A DNA stretch of 64,000 nucleotides from positions 1,968,023 through 2,032,022 of the forward strand of contig QAOA01001300.1 in assembly GCA_003255065.1 (NCBI GenBank), read 5' to 3'. Shown here piece after piece: positions 1 through 9,861 of the stretch. A model generated the notes under the pieces. The model was given only the letters and a program-made list of their open reading frames with translations, ran no database searches and had not been told where the DNA came from. Every line of letters starts with the position of its first letter. Position 1 is the first letter of the stretch. The position numbers were made by a program, and so were the translations under genes. Origin of the DNA: Cercis canadensis (taxonomy: Eukaryota > Streptophyta > Magnoliopsida > Fabales > Fabaceae).

Positions 1-282
1 GATTTGGTGAGTATATCTTATTTGGGCTAGAAAGACACTTGCAAAGAAATTACTTCATTTCCCAGCTTATGCTTTCGCTTAAAAAGTACGTTTTTTTTAA
101 TAAAGTGCTTCTATATCCAACCACATCCTTAATTAGGCAATAGGGATTGAGTTATACCTCTTCTCAGTCTCACCCCACTTAAAGCTTGTCATGAAATATA
201 AATTGGAAACATTACATCCATCCCTTTGCATCATTTGGATTTGATTTAGTTGTAATGGACTGTTTTGACATTGTTACTCCAG
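1..282 (+). other. Amidase gene intron (no coding seen)
   Basis: This AT-rich stretch has no supported open frame. It ends in a pyrimidine-rich tract and an AG at 281-282 directly before an amidase-coding exon, so I read it as the last intron of that gene. The upstream exons lie outside the window. Confidence 0.6.
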
Positions 283-639
283 GAAAAGACAAATGAGTAT
301 GGGCAAGATCTCTTTTTGGCATCTGAGATGACCAGTGGCATTGGCAAGGAACAGATTGAGGCAGTGAAGAGGATGGAACAATTATCACAAAATGGGTTTG
401 AGAAGCTAATGAAGGAGAATCAATTGGATGCCCTGGTAACTTTAGGCGCTGTTGCTTCTACAGTGCTAGCAATTGGAGGCTATCCAGCAATCACTATCCC
501 AGCTGGGTATGATAGTAATGGAATGCCATTTAGGATCTGCTTTGGAGGGTTAAAGGGAACTGAACCAAAATTGATTGAGATTGTTTATGACTTTGAGCAA
601 GCTACTTTGGCAATGAAGCCTCCTTTTTCATTTACTTGA
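283..639 (+). CDS. Amidase-signature family protein, last exon (partial)
   Basis: This exon encodes the C-terminal ~118 residues of a plant amidase of the amidase-signature family (At4g34880-like). These enzymes hydrolyse amide bonds with a Ser-Ser-Lys catalytic triad. The triad is encoded upstream, outside the window, so activity cannot be judged. The conserved C-terminal blocks are visible: LDALVTLGAVAS, then GGYPAITIPAGYDSNGMPF, then GGLKGTEPKLIEIVYDFEQAT. The frame stays open upstream of 283, but AG at 281-282 after a T-rich tract is the likely splice acceptor, so the TTG near 265 is not a real start. The frame ends with TGA at 637-639. No break is seen. The family is clear; the substrate is unknown. 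Confidence 0.85.
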   Translation, partial: EKTNEYGQDLFLASEMTSGIGKEQIEAVKRMEQLSQNGFEKLMKENQLDALVTLGAVASTVLAIGGYPAITIPAGYDSNGMPFRICFGGLKGTEPKLIEIVYDFEQATLAMKPPFSFT

Positions 640-2211
640 ATAAATTAAATGTGGAACTGTTTAGATGCATGAATTCTTGACAGTATTTTTTTTTTTTTAG
701 TTACAAAGGAGTGCAATGAGCTGAAGAAAGGGGTACACGGTGGAAATAAAACCCTTGACATCAACCCACTAGTTTTTATGACCAAAGGAAGTGCCACAAA
801 CTTGCAGGTCATTGGCATTCTTGAAAATATTATATCAGAGTTGATTGGATAGTTCAAAATCAAAATTAATGTTTATGTCTTCAAATGAACCAATAGTGTC
901 TAGCAATGGCAATGAACTTGTCATTTTTCTCATTTGCTTCTACATACTCTAAAGGAAGTATAATTACTAGTTTTATGAAATATCTTTTTGAACTAATTTG
1001 GTCTGGAATATTCCAACCATGGCTAGGTCATTAGGCCAAATACCACATGACTAATGTAATTTTTGTATATTGCAAGAAGTAACTTCTTTTCTGCTAATGC
1101 ATATTCAAGTTTAAAGAATCTGCTATGATTTTTTCTCCTCATTTTTTTCAAGTGTAAGAATCTGCTATTACTTTTTCAGTATATAAATTTACAAGTGATG
1201 TAAGCCGTAGGAAACCCATGATTTACATATGATTAGGGAGGGAATAGAATGGTACAAAGCAGAATCTGCATAAACTAAACTGGTCTATCTATTTACCAGG
1301 AAAGAGATGTTGCAGAATGCATATTCTCTCACATGAGAAATAGAAATTAGAATTTGGCATTTTGTACAGATGCATTACATTCCAATGCTATCTAGCCTTG
1401 AGAAGTTTCCATTGCGGTAGTGTTCTTTTGGTAAATCCTGGCATTAGAATGAGAATAAACCCAAGTAAAAAAATGTGCAGAGTAAGTAAACCAAGATCTA
1501 ATGAATAGAGTACCCTTTTATGCTAATTAAGTAATGAAATTATTCTAACACCTCAAGGCGGCGAAAAAATCATTAAAAATAAATGGTACATGATAAGGAT
1601 ATCTATGACCTCAAACATTGGAAGGGCAAATAAATGTGTCAAAATGCTTATAGACTCTTCATGCTTAGGAAATTAAAGTAATTAGCAACTTAGGGAATCA
1701 TGTTATTTTTATAGTAAGAACAAATTAATCAAAATACTTACTGATTTTCCATGTTCACTGAAGCTCTCAACTAATTTCCGTTGATGGTTGAACAAAACCG
1801 TACAAACCTCACCTGCATTGGAAAAGGAGTTAGAGGTCACAATTTCATCTTACACCGAAGATTATAACTGAATCTATCAAAATCAGGAACAGGTAATTTA
1901 CAAAATACCAAAATCTCTAAATTACAGAAAATCAGATAATGAGATGATGACTAAATTCTGACTCAAGGAGAGACACGACAGCCAAAATAAGAGGATTTGG
2001 CCATTGTACTTTTTCCTCCCTAGTTATAAGTCTTTGTCTCAAACATATCCAGTTGATCTCACAACTAGTATACATTGGATAGGATTAGCAAATGACGATG
2101 TTCAAACTGAATCCACTTACCTCATAGAGTCTTAACACATGAGGGGATTTGTAAATCAAATGACAAGAAAAGTTTTGATGGAAATCTAACTTTACAATAT
2201 TGAACTCTAAC
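640..2211. other. Amidase 3' flank and intergenic DNA
   Basis: This holds the amidase 3' UTR, then AT-rich DNA towards the convergent NLR gene. The only coding hint is a 50-codon open stretch at 701-852 (+) behind a T-rich tract and AG at 699-700, ending in TAG. I do not recognise it. From about 1800 upward the minus strand carries donor-like sites (for example near 1810) that may belong to a long spliced 3' UTR of the NLR gene. Confidence 0.5.
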
Positions 2212-3338
2212 CTTATGTTGCATATATTCAGCATCAAATCACCAGATTAGTGCTTTCGTGATTTGTTGAATCATGTAACTTATAGAAACATAAAGATATG
2301 ATGATCAACACGTCACAACTTTCATCATGATCAATCCATACTTGAACTGCACAAAACAGAAGATGAAACATTAAAGAAATCAGTAATAATCGGAAACAAA
2401 GAGAGGTCCTGAGAGGCCTTTAGTGAGTAATTCTATGAATGGTTCCCTAAACTTGGGCAGAAACTTGCAGATATAATATTTGAATCTCAAACGTGATAGC
2501 AAACAAAAGGAAAAGAAGTAATTGAATCCCTAACCTTGCAATGCCTTTTCTCCATTGGACAGCTCATATTATGACACTGCTGTTAATTCTAATGACCCTC
2601 ATTGATTCTCAGTATTAAGAGTGGGAAGCAGCCTATCTTCAAGCAGTTACTCAACAGTGCAGCAATAATCTATGTTCAGAATATCGTTATTATGTGAATT
2701 TAACTCCAGAATCTAGAAGTATAACCTCTTTTGCAGATCCTCAGCATCCAAGTACCACATTAGTGCCCTCTGGTAATGGTTGAAAAGTAAACTTGGAAGC
2801 TACAGAAACAAAATCGAATGATGATCAATGAGTTATAACTTCTATCAAGATTTCTTCAAACTAAAACTGTATACAATATACACGTAAAATAAAAATCTTT
2901 CTGCAATATAGAAGGGACATTTTTCTTGCCAAACAAGCCTGGATAAATTTCTGTTAAAGAAAAGCTCATATAGTGTGGCTTTGTTCTTTGTTAACTCTTG
3001 AGGTTGGACTTTGAAATAAACATAGTGAAAAAAGACAAATTTTTGACAGAGTTTGTTTCTTCTTTAATCATTGGTAAAATTTAAGCCTAAAGCCTCAAAC
3101 ATAGTGAAAAGTTCATTTAAAACAAATGGTACCCAATAAAATAGTATCTAAATCCATACAAATAGTCGAATGGGCTAAATGCTTATTTACTCTACTTAAA
3201 TAAAGTCTAGTTATTTGTGGTACAGTACACAATAAGAGACCACTTTATCACCCAGAATTCAAATCTCACTTTGCATATGTTGAGCAGCAGAACACCACAT
3301 CTTTGTCCCTAGAATTGGTTGAGTAGAGAACTTGGAAT
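2212..3338 (-). repeat. Three exon-like tandem units downstream of the NLR
   Basis: Three diverged copies of one block lie 520-540 bp apart on the NLR sense strand: 3270-3338, 2726-2799 and 2212-2278. Each is preceded by a pyrimidine-rich tract with AG and followed by a GT donor-like site (GTGAGA, GTTATA, GTTAGA). The middle copy is open throughout and contains RALMWYLDAEDLQ. The last has KALIW, a stop, then FDAEYMQ in the same frame. The first matches at DNA level with its frame broken. Similarity extends some 90 bp into the flanks, so the unit was duplicated with its splice sites. They look like former or alternative 3' exons of NLR-type transcripts. The repeat is directly visible; splicing is inferred. 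Confidence 0.6.
2535..2690 (-). pseudogene. Relic of an NLR C-terminal LRR end
   Basis: On the minus strand this stretch resembles the last LRR codons of the neighbouring NLR gene. The gene's GAAGATGGGCTGCC and TGCTGAGAATCAAGGG near 4045-4095 correspond here to GAAGATAGGCTGC and TACTGAGAATCAATGAGGG at about 2595-2650. Reading frames are broken. A donor-like GTTAGG follows at 2534. It sits between two of the exon-like units, suggesting that a neighbouring NLR copy was deleted or decayed here. Confidence 0.45.
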
Positions 3339-3718
3339 CTGTAGAAAAGAAAATTAAATAGCAATGATGATTAATGTCAATTTTCATAAATACGAAGTAA
3401 CAATTGCAAGGAATAATTATTCTTGCACAGGATGCAAAAAAATTGAAACAATGAGGTTAGGAACTAATACGTAGTAACAATTGCAAACTATAAAAGTAGC
3501 ATACAACTTGATTTTGTTTTATTATTAAATTCTTAAACTAGCTAGAATATCGTCTTCCCATTGATTGTATCTGAATCATTTGGGGTGTTTTTGTTGTCAT
3601 ATATTTTCGAAAGAGTGCAAATAGGTTTACTAAACTTTTATACTACAAACTTATTCTTTATCGAATTGATTGTAACTTGCAATTAAAAAAAGGAAACTGA
3701 ATGCTTAATGACAAATAC
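3339..3718 (-). other. Intron-like spacer in the NLR 3' region
   Basis: This AT-rich spacer separates a probable 3' UTR exon of the NLR gene from the first exon-like repeat unit. It starts with a donor-like GT at 3718-3717 and ends with AG at 3340-3339 on the minus strand. There is no coding potential. Confidence 0.4.
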
Positions 3719-3869
3719 CTGTATATTATAATAAACTAATTTGAGCATAACATTCGTGATGTTCTCTTTCTGTGCAGTGATTTTTCTTGACTTGTAGCTA
3801 AGTGAGAAGCCTTCTCATAATAGCATGAGTAATTCTTCAAATTGAGTGCAGCGCTTATGGTTCTCACAG
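3719..3869 (-). other. Probable 3' UTR exon of the NLR gene
   Basis: The NLR stop codon TAA (3950-3948) is followed one base later by a consensus donor GTGAGT at 3946-3941. The next acceptor, TTTTGCAG, ends at 3870, and the block from 3869 down to 3719 runs to a donor-like GTATTT. This suggests a short intron immediately after the stop codon and a 151-base untranslated exon. An exon junction this close to the stop would not be expected to trigger nonsense-mediated decay. It is inferred from splice motifs only. Confidence 0.45.
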
Positions 3870-3947
3870 CTGCAAAATTTGCAGTAATGAAATAGAATCA
3901 CATAATTATTAGGATAAGAAAAGAACAAAAATACTGCAGCACTCACC

Positions 3948-6900
3948 TTATATTATCACTTTGTCATTTATTCTAATGGTGGGGATATGAGAAATCTGGG
4001 ACCAATGTTTCATTCTCCTACTCTTATACCTTGCTTCCAATAGAGGACATCCCTTGATTCTCAGCAACAAAAGAGACGAGGGCAGCCCATCTTCTGGCAA
4101 CGACTTGAGTCTTTGACAAAATTCAATGTGAAGCTCTTGGAGAGAGGTGAGGTGTTGAAGCCCATTTCCATCCAATAATTTTTTATCAAGACCATAGACG
4201 CCCAGAGACAAAAGAGAAGTAGGTAGCAACCGCTCTTCCAGCAAGGTTTTAACAATAGTATCACCACTTATCTTGCAACTTGAAAGAGAAGTGAGCCTCT
4301 GAAGACCACACTCTGCCATGGGTGAAAGTTTGTTACAATCAAAGACAAAAAGTGTTCGCATATTGGCAGGCAAGCCACCTTCAGGGAATGAAACAAGATC
4401 TGGAAGCCTAAAAAGACATAGAGTTTCTAGGCTGGTGAGTGTATTCATCCTTTCAGGCAGCGATTTAAGGTTTTCACAAAAGGAGACAGAAAGATATCTT
4501 AGGTTGGGAGTGGGCAATCCACCTTGGGGAAAATTCTCTATATTAGGGCAACCCATTATAGTCAACATTCCAAGACTTGATATATTCGGAGTAGAAGCTT
4601 CACCAATGGAAAGGTACTTGAGATTCGTGCAATTAGAGATAAAAAGAAAATCTAGGTTGGGTAAACAGTGTAAAGGAAAAGATGTCATTGAATGACAACT
4701 GTTAAATATTCCCAAACCTCCAACTGATGTGTAACGCTGCCAGGGTTCATGAGTTAGAAATTCTAAGTTCTGACAATCCTGAATGTGAAGGAATTGCAAT
4801 GAAGTGGGTAAACCTTCTATTGGGAACTTTGTGATAGATGAAATGCCACATAGCTTTAAATTTTGAAGACAATTGCTGCTGAGAATCATTTGAGGCAAAG
4901 AAGATAGGCTATCACACCTTTCCATCTCCACTTCCTGTAGCAAGCACTGAGAATTACTGTCAAGCAATGACAATAGGCCTTCACTCCCTTGCTCAATCTT
5001 TAATTTTTCAATGGATTTAATCCAAATCAGAGAAGATGGTTTTGCCTCCAGTTGATTGCATTCTAATATCTCAAGTTCTATCAGGGAAGGGAGATGGTTG
5101 GGCAAATGTCCTCTCAGCTTTGGACATTTTTGTAAACGCAGATGTTTGAGACAATGAAAAGGAAATTCATTATCTCCTCCTTCAAAAGGTTTCCATTCTT
5201 CCCAATCTAACATCTCCTCAAATGTCAACACCTCCAAAGAAGGAAATGGCTTGAATTCAGAAGAGATAGCACTACTATAAAACTCAGGACCAATAGTCTT
5301 TAGAGATTGAATCCTTTCAAGGGTGAGTCTCTTGAGGGAGGGTAGTGAACCAAGCGGTGGCAGCATCATGCAATGATTACAGTCAGAGATGCACAAGGAT
5401 GACATGTTAGAAAACGAAGAATCGCCAAACCAACTCGGGAAGCATGTCCCACCATAGAATTTGATGGTAAGCTCCCTCAAGTTAGTTGATGGTTTTAACT
5501 GCTCAAGTACATCTTTTTCATTTTGTGAATTCTGAGCGTCACTGTTCCATTCCAAAACCAGCTCTTCAATCTGTTCCTTACTCCTCAAGTTTGCCAGAAA
5601 AGCATCCAAAGCATCAGCAACATTTTGCAGCTCCAAAATTGAAAGTTTCCCTCGTAGATTAGTAAAATTTCTCAGCTCTCTTACCCTTAATCCATATTTT
5701 TGTTTACCTACAATGAAAGTAGTCAAAGTTTGGAGATATTGTAGTCTACTTATCTGTCTTGGCATCTCCTTCAATTTTGTGCCACTGATATCAAGATGGT
5801 GCAAATTAACAAGTTTTCCAATGTCTGCAGGCAATTCTTCAAGAAACCCACAATATGACAACATCAAAGTTTGCAGATTGTATAGCTTACATGTTGTTTT
5901 TGGCAGCCTTTTGATTGGAGTAAAAGAAAGATCCAAGTATCGCAGGTGTATGAGATTGCCAATTGAATTAGGTAACTCATTGATGTTTTTGTAGTTTGCC
6001 AATGATAATGCTCGTAAGTATTTTTGCTTGGGCAGGAGATTATTTGGCACTTTTTGAGTCAAGTAATTATGGTTTTCCAGCACCAGCTTTGGATCATCTC
6101 TTGGTGCAAGAGGGAGGAAGGTCCGCAAACACTTCATCCTATAACATGCCTCAAATTTATTGGAAGAGTCATACAATCCTTTTCGATATGACAAATGGCG
6201 TACATTATCTGAAATTTCACCACTTTCAAATCTACTGCAACTTTTTCCAGATACATATGTGGCTAAATCATTGACAAGGTCATGCATTGTAAAATTGCTT
6301 TCAACTTGTTGAATTAATGATCTTGACAATAATTCGTCGAAGTATTCATAACCTGTTTCTGCCATTGATTTCCCTGTTTGATGTTGTTGAATTAAACCCT
6401 CTGCCATCCAAAGTAATACCACTTGTTTTTTATTCAAAACATAGTCCTTTGAAAATACTGAACAATAGGCAAAACATCTTTTTAAATGAGGTGGAAGATA
6501 AAGATAACTCAAGTGTAGAGCAGTTATAACATTATCATCTGGTAATTCCCACATATTACTATTCAAAACTTTATTCCACTCATTTTCCTCTACTTTGGAG
6601 CGAAGTAGACCTCCAAGTGTTTTTGCAGCTAATGGTAAGCCGTCACATTTTTCTGCTATCTTCCTTCCAATTACTTCCAATTTTGGGTGTCTTTTGGGGT
6701 CTTCATTTTCAAATGCATGTTTGGCAAGTAATGACCAACAATCTTCATGAGAGAGTGGTTGTAGATAATGAATAGGGAATGTATGTGTCAACCGAGCAAC
6801 ATCTTTTTGACGTGTAGTGATAATGATCCTACTTCCTTGCTTTCCCAAATTAAAGGGAGTCCGTAGGTCATCCCAGTCATTATATCTATCATTCCAAAGA

Positions 6901-7727
6901 ACATCAAGCACAAATAAGAACTTTTTGTCTCTCAAGGAGTTCCTCAATTCAACTTGGAGAACATCTAGATTGTTACTTTCACAAGGTTTAGAACTGACAG
7001 CTTCAAAAAGGGTTCTAGTTACCATGGTGGCATCAAAAACTTCGGAAACACAAGCCCATGCTTTCAAATTAAAATGGTTTTCCACTCTCTGGTCATTGTA
7101 AAGGAGTTGGGCAAGGGTTGTCTTACCAGCACCGCCCATGCCTAAAATTGTGATCACTCCTATGTTATTACCATTTGCATCATCTGAGAGTAGCAAATTC
7201 ACCAACTTCTCTTTATCATCATCTCTACCAACCACAACAGATTCATTCACCAATGAACTTGTAGGTGTTCTGTGAGAAACTCCCCTGCTAACACTATGTA
7301 GGCCAAGGATGTCTTTCTGGTTAGCGAAATGCTCTAGCCTCTGAAGTAACTCCTCCATTTTGGAATTCATCCCCACATAAAATCGATGAAAAGAAGTTAC
7401 GAACCTCATTAGTGCAATTTGATGTTCAGCTTTCACCTTGCTTCGCAAAGCATCGGTATTTATCCGGTCTACCAAGTCATCAGCATCAAAAACTGCATCT
7501 TTCAACTTGCCCAGCCATTCTCTCACCATTGAATTTGTAATCTGCTTCTCCTCTGCATCATTGAGCAAAACACCAAGTGCAAGCAGTGTTGTCTCCAACT
7601 TGTTCAGCAGTTCCACGTTGAGCTTCCTGTTAGTGAAGAAACGTCGAAAGTCTCTTGAAGTAATCCTGTCTAGTAAGACCTCAACAGTAGCAGAGAGAAA
7701 TGCCTCTCCTACCAAAGCTCCAGCCAT
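3948..7727 (-). CDS. CC-NB-ARC-LRR (CNL) disease resistance protein, RPP13-like group
   Basis: This is an intracellular immune receptor of 1259 residues in one exon. I start it at 7727 (MAGALVGEAFLSA), the usual family start, not at the ATG eight codons upstream. Order, numbered from this start: Rx-type coiled coil (about 1-110, with DADDLVD near 81-87), P-loop GMGGAGKTT (196-204), kinase-2 FLFVLDVLW (270-278), GSRIIITTR (298-306), CDGLPLAAK (361-369), CFAYCSVFSKD and LLWMAEGLI, and MHD (481-483). An LRR array fills the region from about 570 to the end. The length is normal and there is no internal stop. One oddity: kinase-2 normally reads LDDLW or LDDVW, but here the second Asp is Val (GTT at 6902-6900), one base from Asp. 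Loss of this Walker B residue may alter nucleotide hydrolysis. The 3' end carries a stop-proximal intron. Confidence 0.93.
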   Translation of the reverse strand: MAGALVGEAFLSATVEVLLDRITSRDFRRFFTNRKLNVELLNKLETTLLALGVLLNDAEEKQITNSMVREWLGKLKDAVFDADDLVDRINTDALRSKVKAEHQIALMRFVTSFHRFYVGMNSKMEELLQRLEHFANQKDILGLHSVSRGVSHRTPTSSLVNESVVVGRDDDKEKLVNLLLSDDANGNNIGVITILGMGGAGKTTLAQLLYNDQRVENHFNLKAWACVSEVFDATMVTRTLFEAVSSKPCESNNLDVLQVELRNSLRDKKFLFVLDVLWNDRYNDWDDLRTPFNLGKQGSRIIITTRQKDVARLTHTFPIHYLQPLSHEDCWSLLAKHAFENEDPKRHPKLEVIGRKIAEKCDGLPLAAKTLGGLLRSKVEENEWNKVLNSNMWELPDDNVITALHLSYLYLPPHLKRCFAYCSVFSKDYVLNKKQVVLLWMAEGLIQQHQTGKSMAETGYEYFDELLSRSLIQQVESNFTMHDLVNDLATYVSGKSCSRFESGEISDNVRHLSYRKGLYDSSNKFEACYRMKCLRTFLPLAPRDDPKLVLENHNYLTQKVPNNLLPKQKYLRALSLANYKNINELPNSIGNLIHLRYLDLSFTPIKRLPKTTCKLYNLQTLMLSYCGFLEELPADIGKLVNLHHLDISGTKLKEMPRQISRLQYLQTLTTFIVGKQKYGLRVRELRNFTNLRGKLSILELQNVADALDAFLANLRSKEQIEELVLEWNSDAQNSQNEKDVLEQLKPSTNLRELTIKFYGGTCFPSWFGDSSFSNMSSLCISDCNHCMMLPPLGSLPSLKRLTLERIQSLKTIGPEFYSSAISSEFKPFPSLEVLTFEEMLDWEEWKPFEGGDNEFPFHCLKHLRLQKCPKLRGHLPNHLPSLIELEILECNQLEAKPSSLIWIKSIEKLKIEQGSEGLLSLLDSNSQCLLQEVEMERCDSLSSLPQMILSSNCLQNLKLCGISSITKFPIEGLPTSLQFLHIQDCQNLEFLTHEPWQRYTSVGGLGIFNSCHSMTSFPLHCLPNLDFLFISNCTNLKYLSIGEASTPNISSLGMLTIMGCPNIENFPQGGLPTPNLRYLSVSFCENLKSLPERMNTLTSLETLCLFRLPDLVSFPEGGLPANMRTLFVFDCNKLSPMAECGLQRLTSLSSCKISGDTIVKTLLEERLLPTSLLSLGVYGLDKKLLDGNGLQHLTSLQELHIEFCQRLKSLPEDGLPSSLLLLRIKGCPLLEARYKSRRMKHWSQISHIPTIRINDKVII

Positions 7728-8290
7728 ATCTTCTTGGTCTTGAATCAGCACTCAGAAGCTATAGCTGAATGTTGAATTGGATAGAGAGCAATATAGAATG
7801 ATGGGGTAGCAGTGGAGGTTAAGCAAGTTTCTATAGATTACTAAACTAGATGTATAATAAAGATCATATTGAGGGATAAACGTTTAACTCAGAACAGACC
7901 ACAGTTACCACTTAGCAATAGCATTCCACAGTTCCGAGATAGAAATAGAATAACACTGGACGGTGATGAGATAGAACTTACAATGACAGAGTCAGAGACG
8001 ACCACAGCCAAGAAGCAAACCAGCACGGCCAAAAAGAGGTGATGCGACGGTGATGCAAGCCTAGCACCCAGCCAGCAGCGCTGCAGCGACAGTGATGATG
8101 AGAAGATAGGTGTTTTGGTGATGAGAGGGACTGAGTGAGAGGTGAATAGGTGATGAGAGAAATTAGGAGAGAAAAGAGAGGTGAGGTGCAGACTGCAGTC
8201 GCAGAGAGAGCCAGAGCTGAGAGAAATGAATTGAGGATTGGGGTTTACTGGTTTAACCGATTAGGGAATTTCTGATTTCTTTAGTTTTTT
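7728..8290 (-). promoter_or_regulatory. NLR 5' UTR and promoter region
   Basis: Upstream of the NLR start the minus strand has no long frame. A consensus donor ATT|GTAAGT occurs at 7981-7976, so a 5' UTR exon around 7985-8250 spliced to the coding exon is plausible. The 8150-8230 stretch is CT-rich on the sense strand, as is common around plant transcription starts. An upstream in-frame ATG lies at 7751-7749, eight codons before the preferred start. No clear TATA box is assigned. Confidence 0.35.
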
Positions 8291-8384
8291 TTTTTAAATT
8301 ATTAAGGGGTTAACCCTGTCCACTCCCGACCTATCTCAAACCTACAACTGAAACGGATGGGTTTATAAGCTCATTTTTTTTTTT

Positions 8385-8868
8385 TCCTCCCCTTTTCACA
8401 AAAAGAAAAGAAAAAATAAGTTATGAGCATATGGTTCAAGTTTCTAATTAGTTCAATTACATTAGACATCCATCGACTTGGACCTAGGCCTGTTTGAGAG
8501 GACTTTCATCGCAAAAACCTAAGCCCAAGTATGGATCATACTGGACACTGGGTTAATGTTGGAACCGAATCCTAGAACAAAACCCTAACACCTAATTTAG
8601 TTTAACTTATTATTAAGAAAATTCATATTTTCAAACTTTTTATTTTTTATGTGACTTTTTTCTTGATAGAATTGATGCCAAGAAAAAATAAAATCATAGC
8701 TACAATTCATTAAGAGAAATGGTAAAACTACCAATCTGTTCCCTTAAGATTAAGCTAGTAGGTTTTATTTATTTATTTAATTTTCTTCCCTTTTTGCACT
8801 AAAAAAAAGAAAAAAAAAGTTATGAGCATATGATTCAAGTTTCTAATTAGTTCAATTACTTTAGACAT
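8385..8868. repeat. Pair of ~85-bp direct repeats
   Basis: The block at 8385-8469 recurs at 8783-8868, about 398 bp away. Each has a C/T-rich start, an A-rich tract, then a near-identical core beginning GTTATGAGCATATG and ending TTAGACAT, with only a few differences over ~53 bases. The DNA between is AT-rich and non-coding. This could be a local duplication or the decayed ends of a short element. Confidence 0.6.
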
Positions 8869-8952
8869 TTAAACCAAATAAGAGAAACAACAATGATGCC
8901 AGATAAATGCTCCACCAATGTGACTCGCATGTAGAATTCATTTCTTGTATCA

Positions 8953-9010
8953 TAACAATCATATTAGCACTAATGCACCGGATCCCATCAGAACTCCGTA
9001 GTTAAGCATA
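8953..9010 (+). pseudogene. 5S rRNA-derived fragment
   Basis: This matches plant 5S rRNA from about base 5 to base 60. It contains AGCACTAATGCACCGGATCC followed by CATCAGAACTCCG and GTTAAGC, with a few changes at its 5' end. It stops abruptly within the internal promoter (box A) region, and the 3' half of 5S RNA is absent, so it is not a working gene. It directly abuts the SINE at ~9017. Possible sources are a Cassandra-type TRIM LTR, which carries 5S sequence, or a 5S-headed SINE. Confidence 0.8.
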
Positions 9011-9016
9011 CCAACA

Positions 9017-9197
9017 AGCGTGTAGATCAGCTGGTAAGGGCCTATTCTAGCTTAACCAAGGGTCTCGGGTTCGAGCCCTTGGGAATGCAGCTGCGTCTGT
9101 TGGGAGAGCTTTACTGCCCTTGTGGTCCTTCCCGGCTTGAAACCGGATTAGTCGGGCTAAGCCCAGACACTGGTAGATAACCAAAAAAAAAAAAAAA
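9017..9197 (+). mobile_element. tRNA-type SINE with poly(A) tail
   Basis: A short Pol III-type element. Box A-like TAGATCAGCTGG (9023-9034) and box B GGTTCGAGCCC (9068-9078) are correctly ordered and spaced. A body with CTTCCCGGCTTGAAACCGG and a 15-base A tail (9183-9197) follow. No matching target-site duplication is obvious. A second copy at 44336-44442 shares the B box, body and tail. The element lacks anticodon-arm structure typical of a tRNA gene, so it is not called as one. Immediately upstream is a 5S rRNA fragment, which is unusual. Confidence 0.8.
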
Positions 9198-9861
9198 GTG
9201 TAATACTTTTAAAAGTTCAAGAATTTTTCCAACTGTGATGTTGGCATTTGAAAAAGCGGCACTTTGCCTTTGAGACAAGAAACAAAAAATACTTGCCTAA
9301 ATATTTTCCTCCCTATATACTTTGCTTCTATTCCAATTAAAGTACTAATGTAAGACTACGTACAAGAAATATATTGTGAATTATTCACAAAGTAGTATAA
9401 AACACTTTGATTGTAGTGATTCTTTCAATAAAGAATATCAACAAACAGCAAGTGAGCCTTCCTCTTTTATTGAGCACCGCAGCAATTTTGGTTAGCCCTC
9501 AACTCTTCATTGTATTGCATATATGTTCTAATGCCTTTTCTATATCTTACTATATTTATTATATTCTTTGTTGTTTACTCATTAGTTTCAATGCAATTCA
9601 GACTAGTTGACTGAAATAACAAAGTCCCATTCCACCTTTATTCAATAGCTACAAATTTCTTATATATCAATTTCTTATTCTTTAGCTATATAATATATCT
9701 TCCTTTCTAACAGCACTTAGTCGGATCCTCTCAATCAAATTAGCAAAGCTATATTGATACCTGTGTTTTAGGATTGTAAAAATCATGCTTTAATATTGAA
9801 TTCCTACTTGCATTATGAATAAACTCTCACTAAACATGATATTTAACCCAAGAATTGATAT
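9198..9861. other. Non-coding AT-rich DNA
   Basis: I see no gene, repeat or structured element here. The short frames present have no recognisable motifs. Confidence 0.5.

Noticed and set aside
645..863. 72-codon minus-strand frame after the amidase
   Set aside because: No motifs, and it is antisense to a better plus-strand exon-like stretch.
4061..7743. Several short plus- and minus-strand frames inside the NLR gene
   Set aside because: They are shadow frames of the resistance gene coding sequence with no motifs of their own.
9020..9095. Possible tRNA gene from A and B box-like motifs
   Set aside because: Downstream sequence does not form a tRNA acceptor and T-arm layout, and it continues into a SINE body with poly(A); the second copy at 44.3 kb confirms a repeat.
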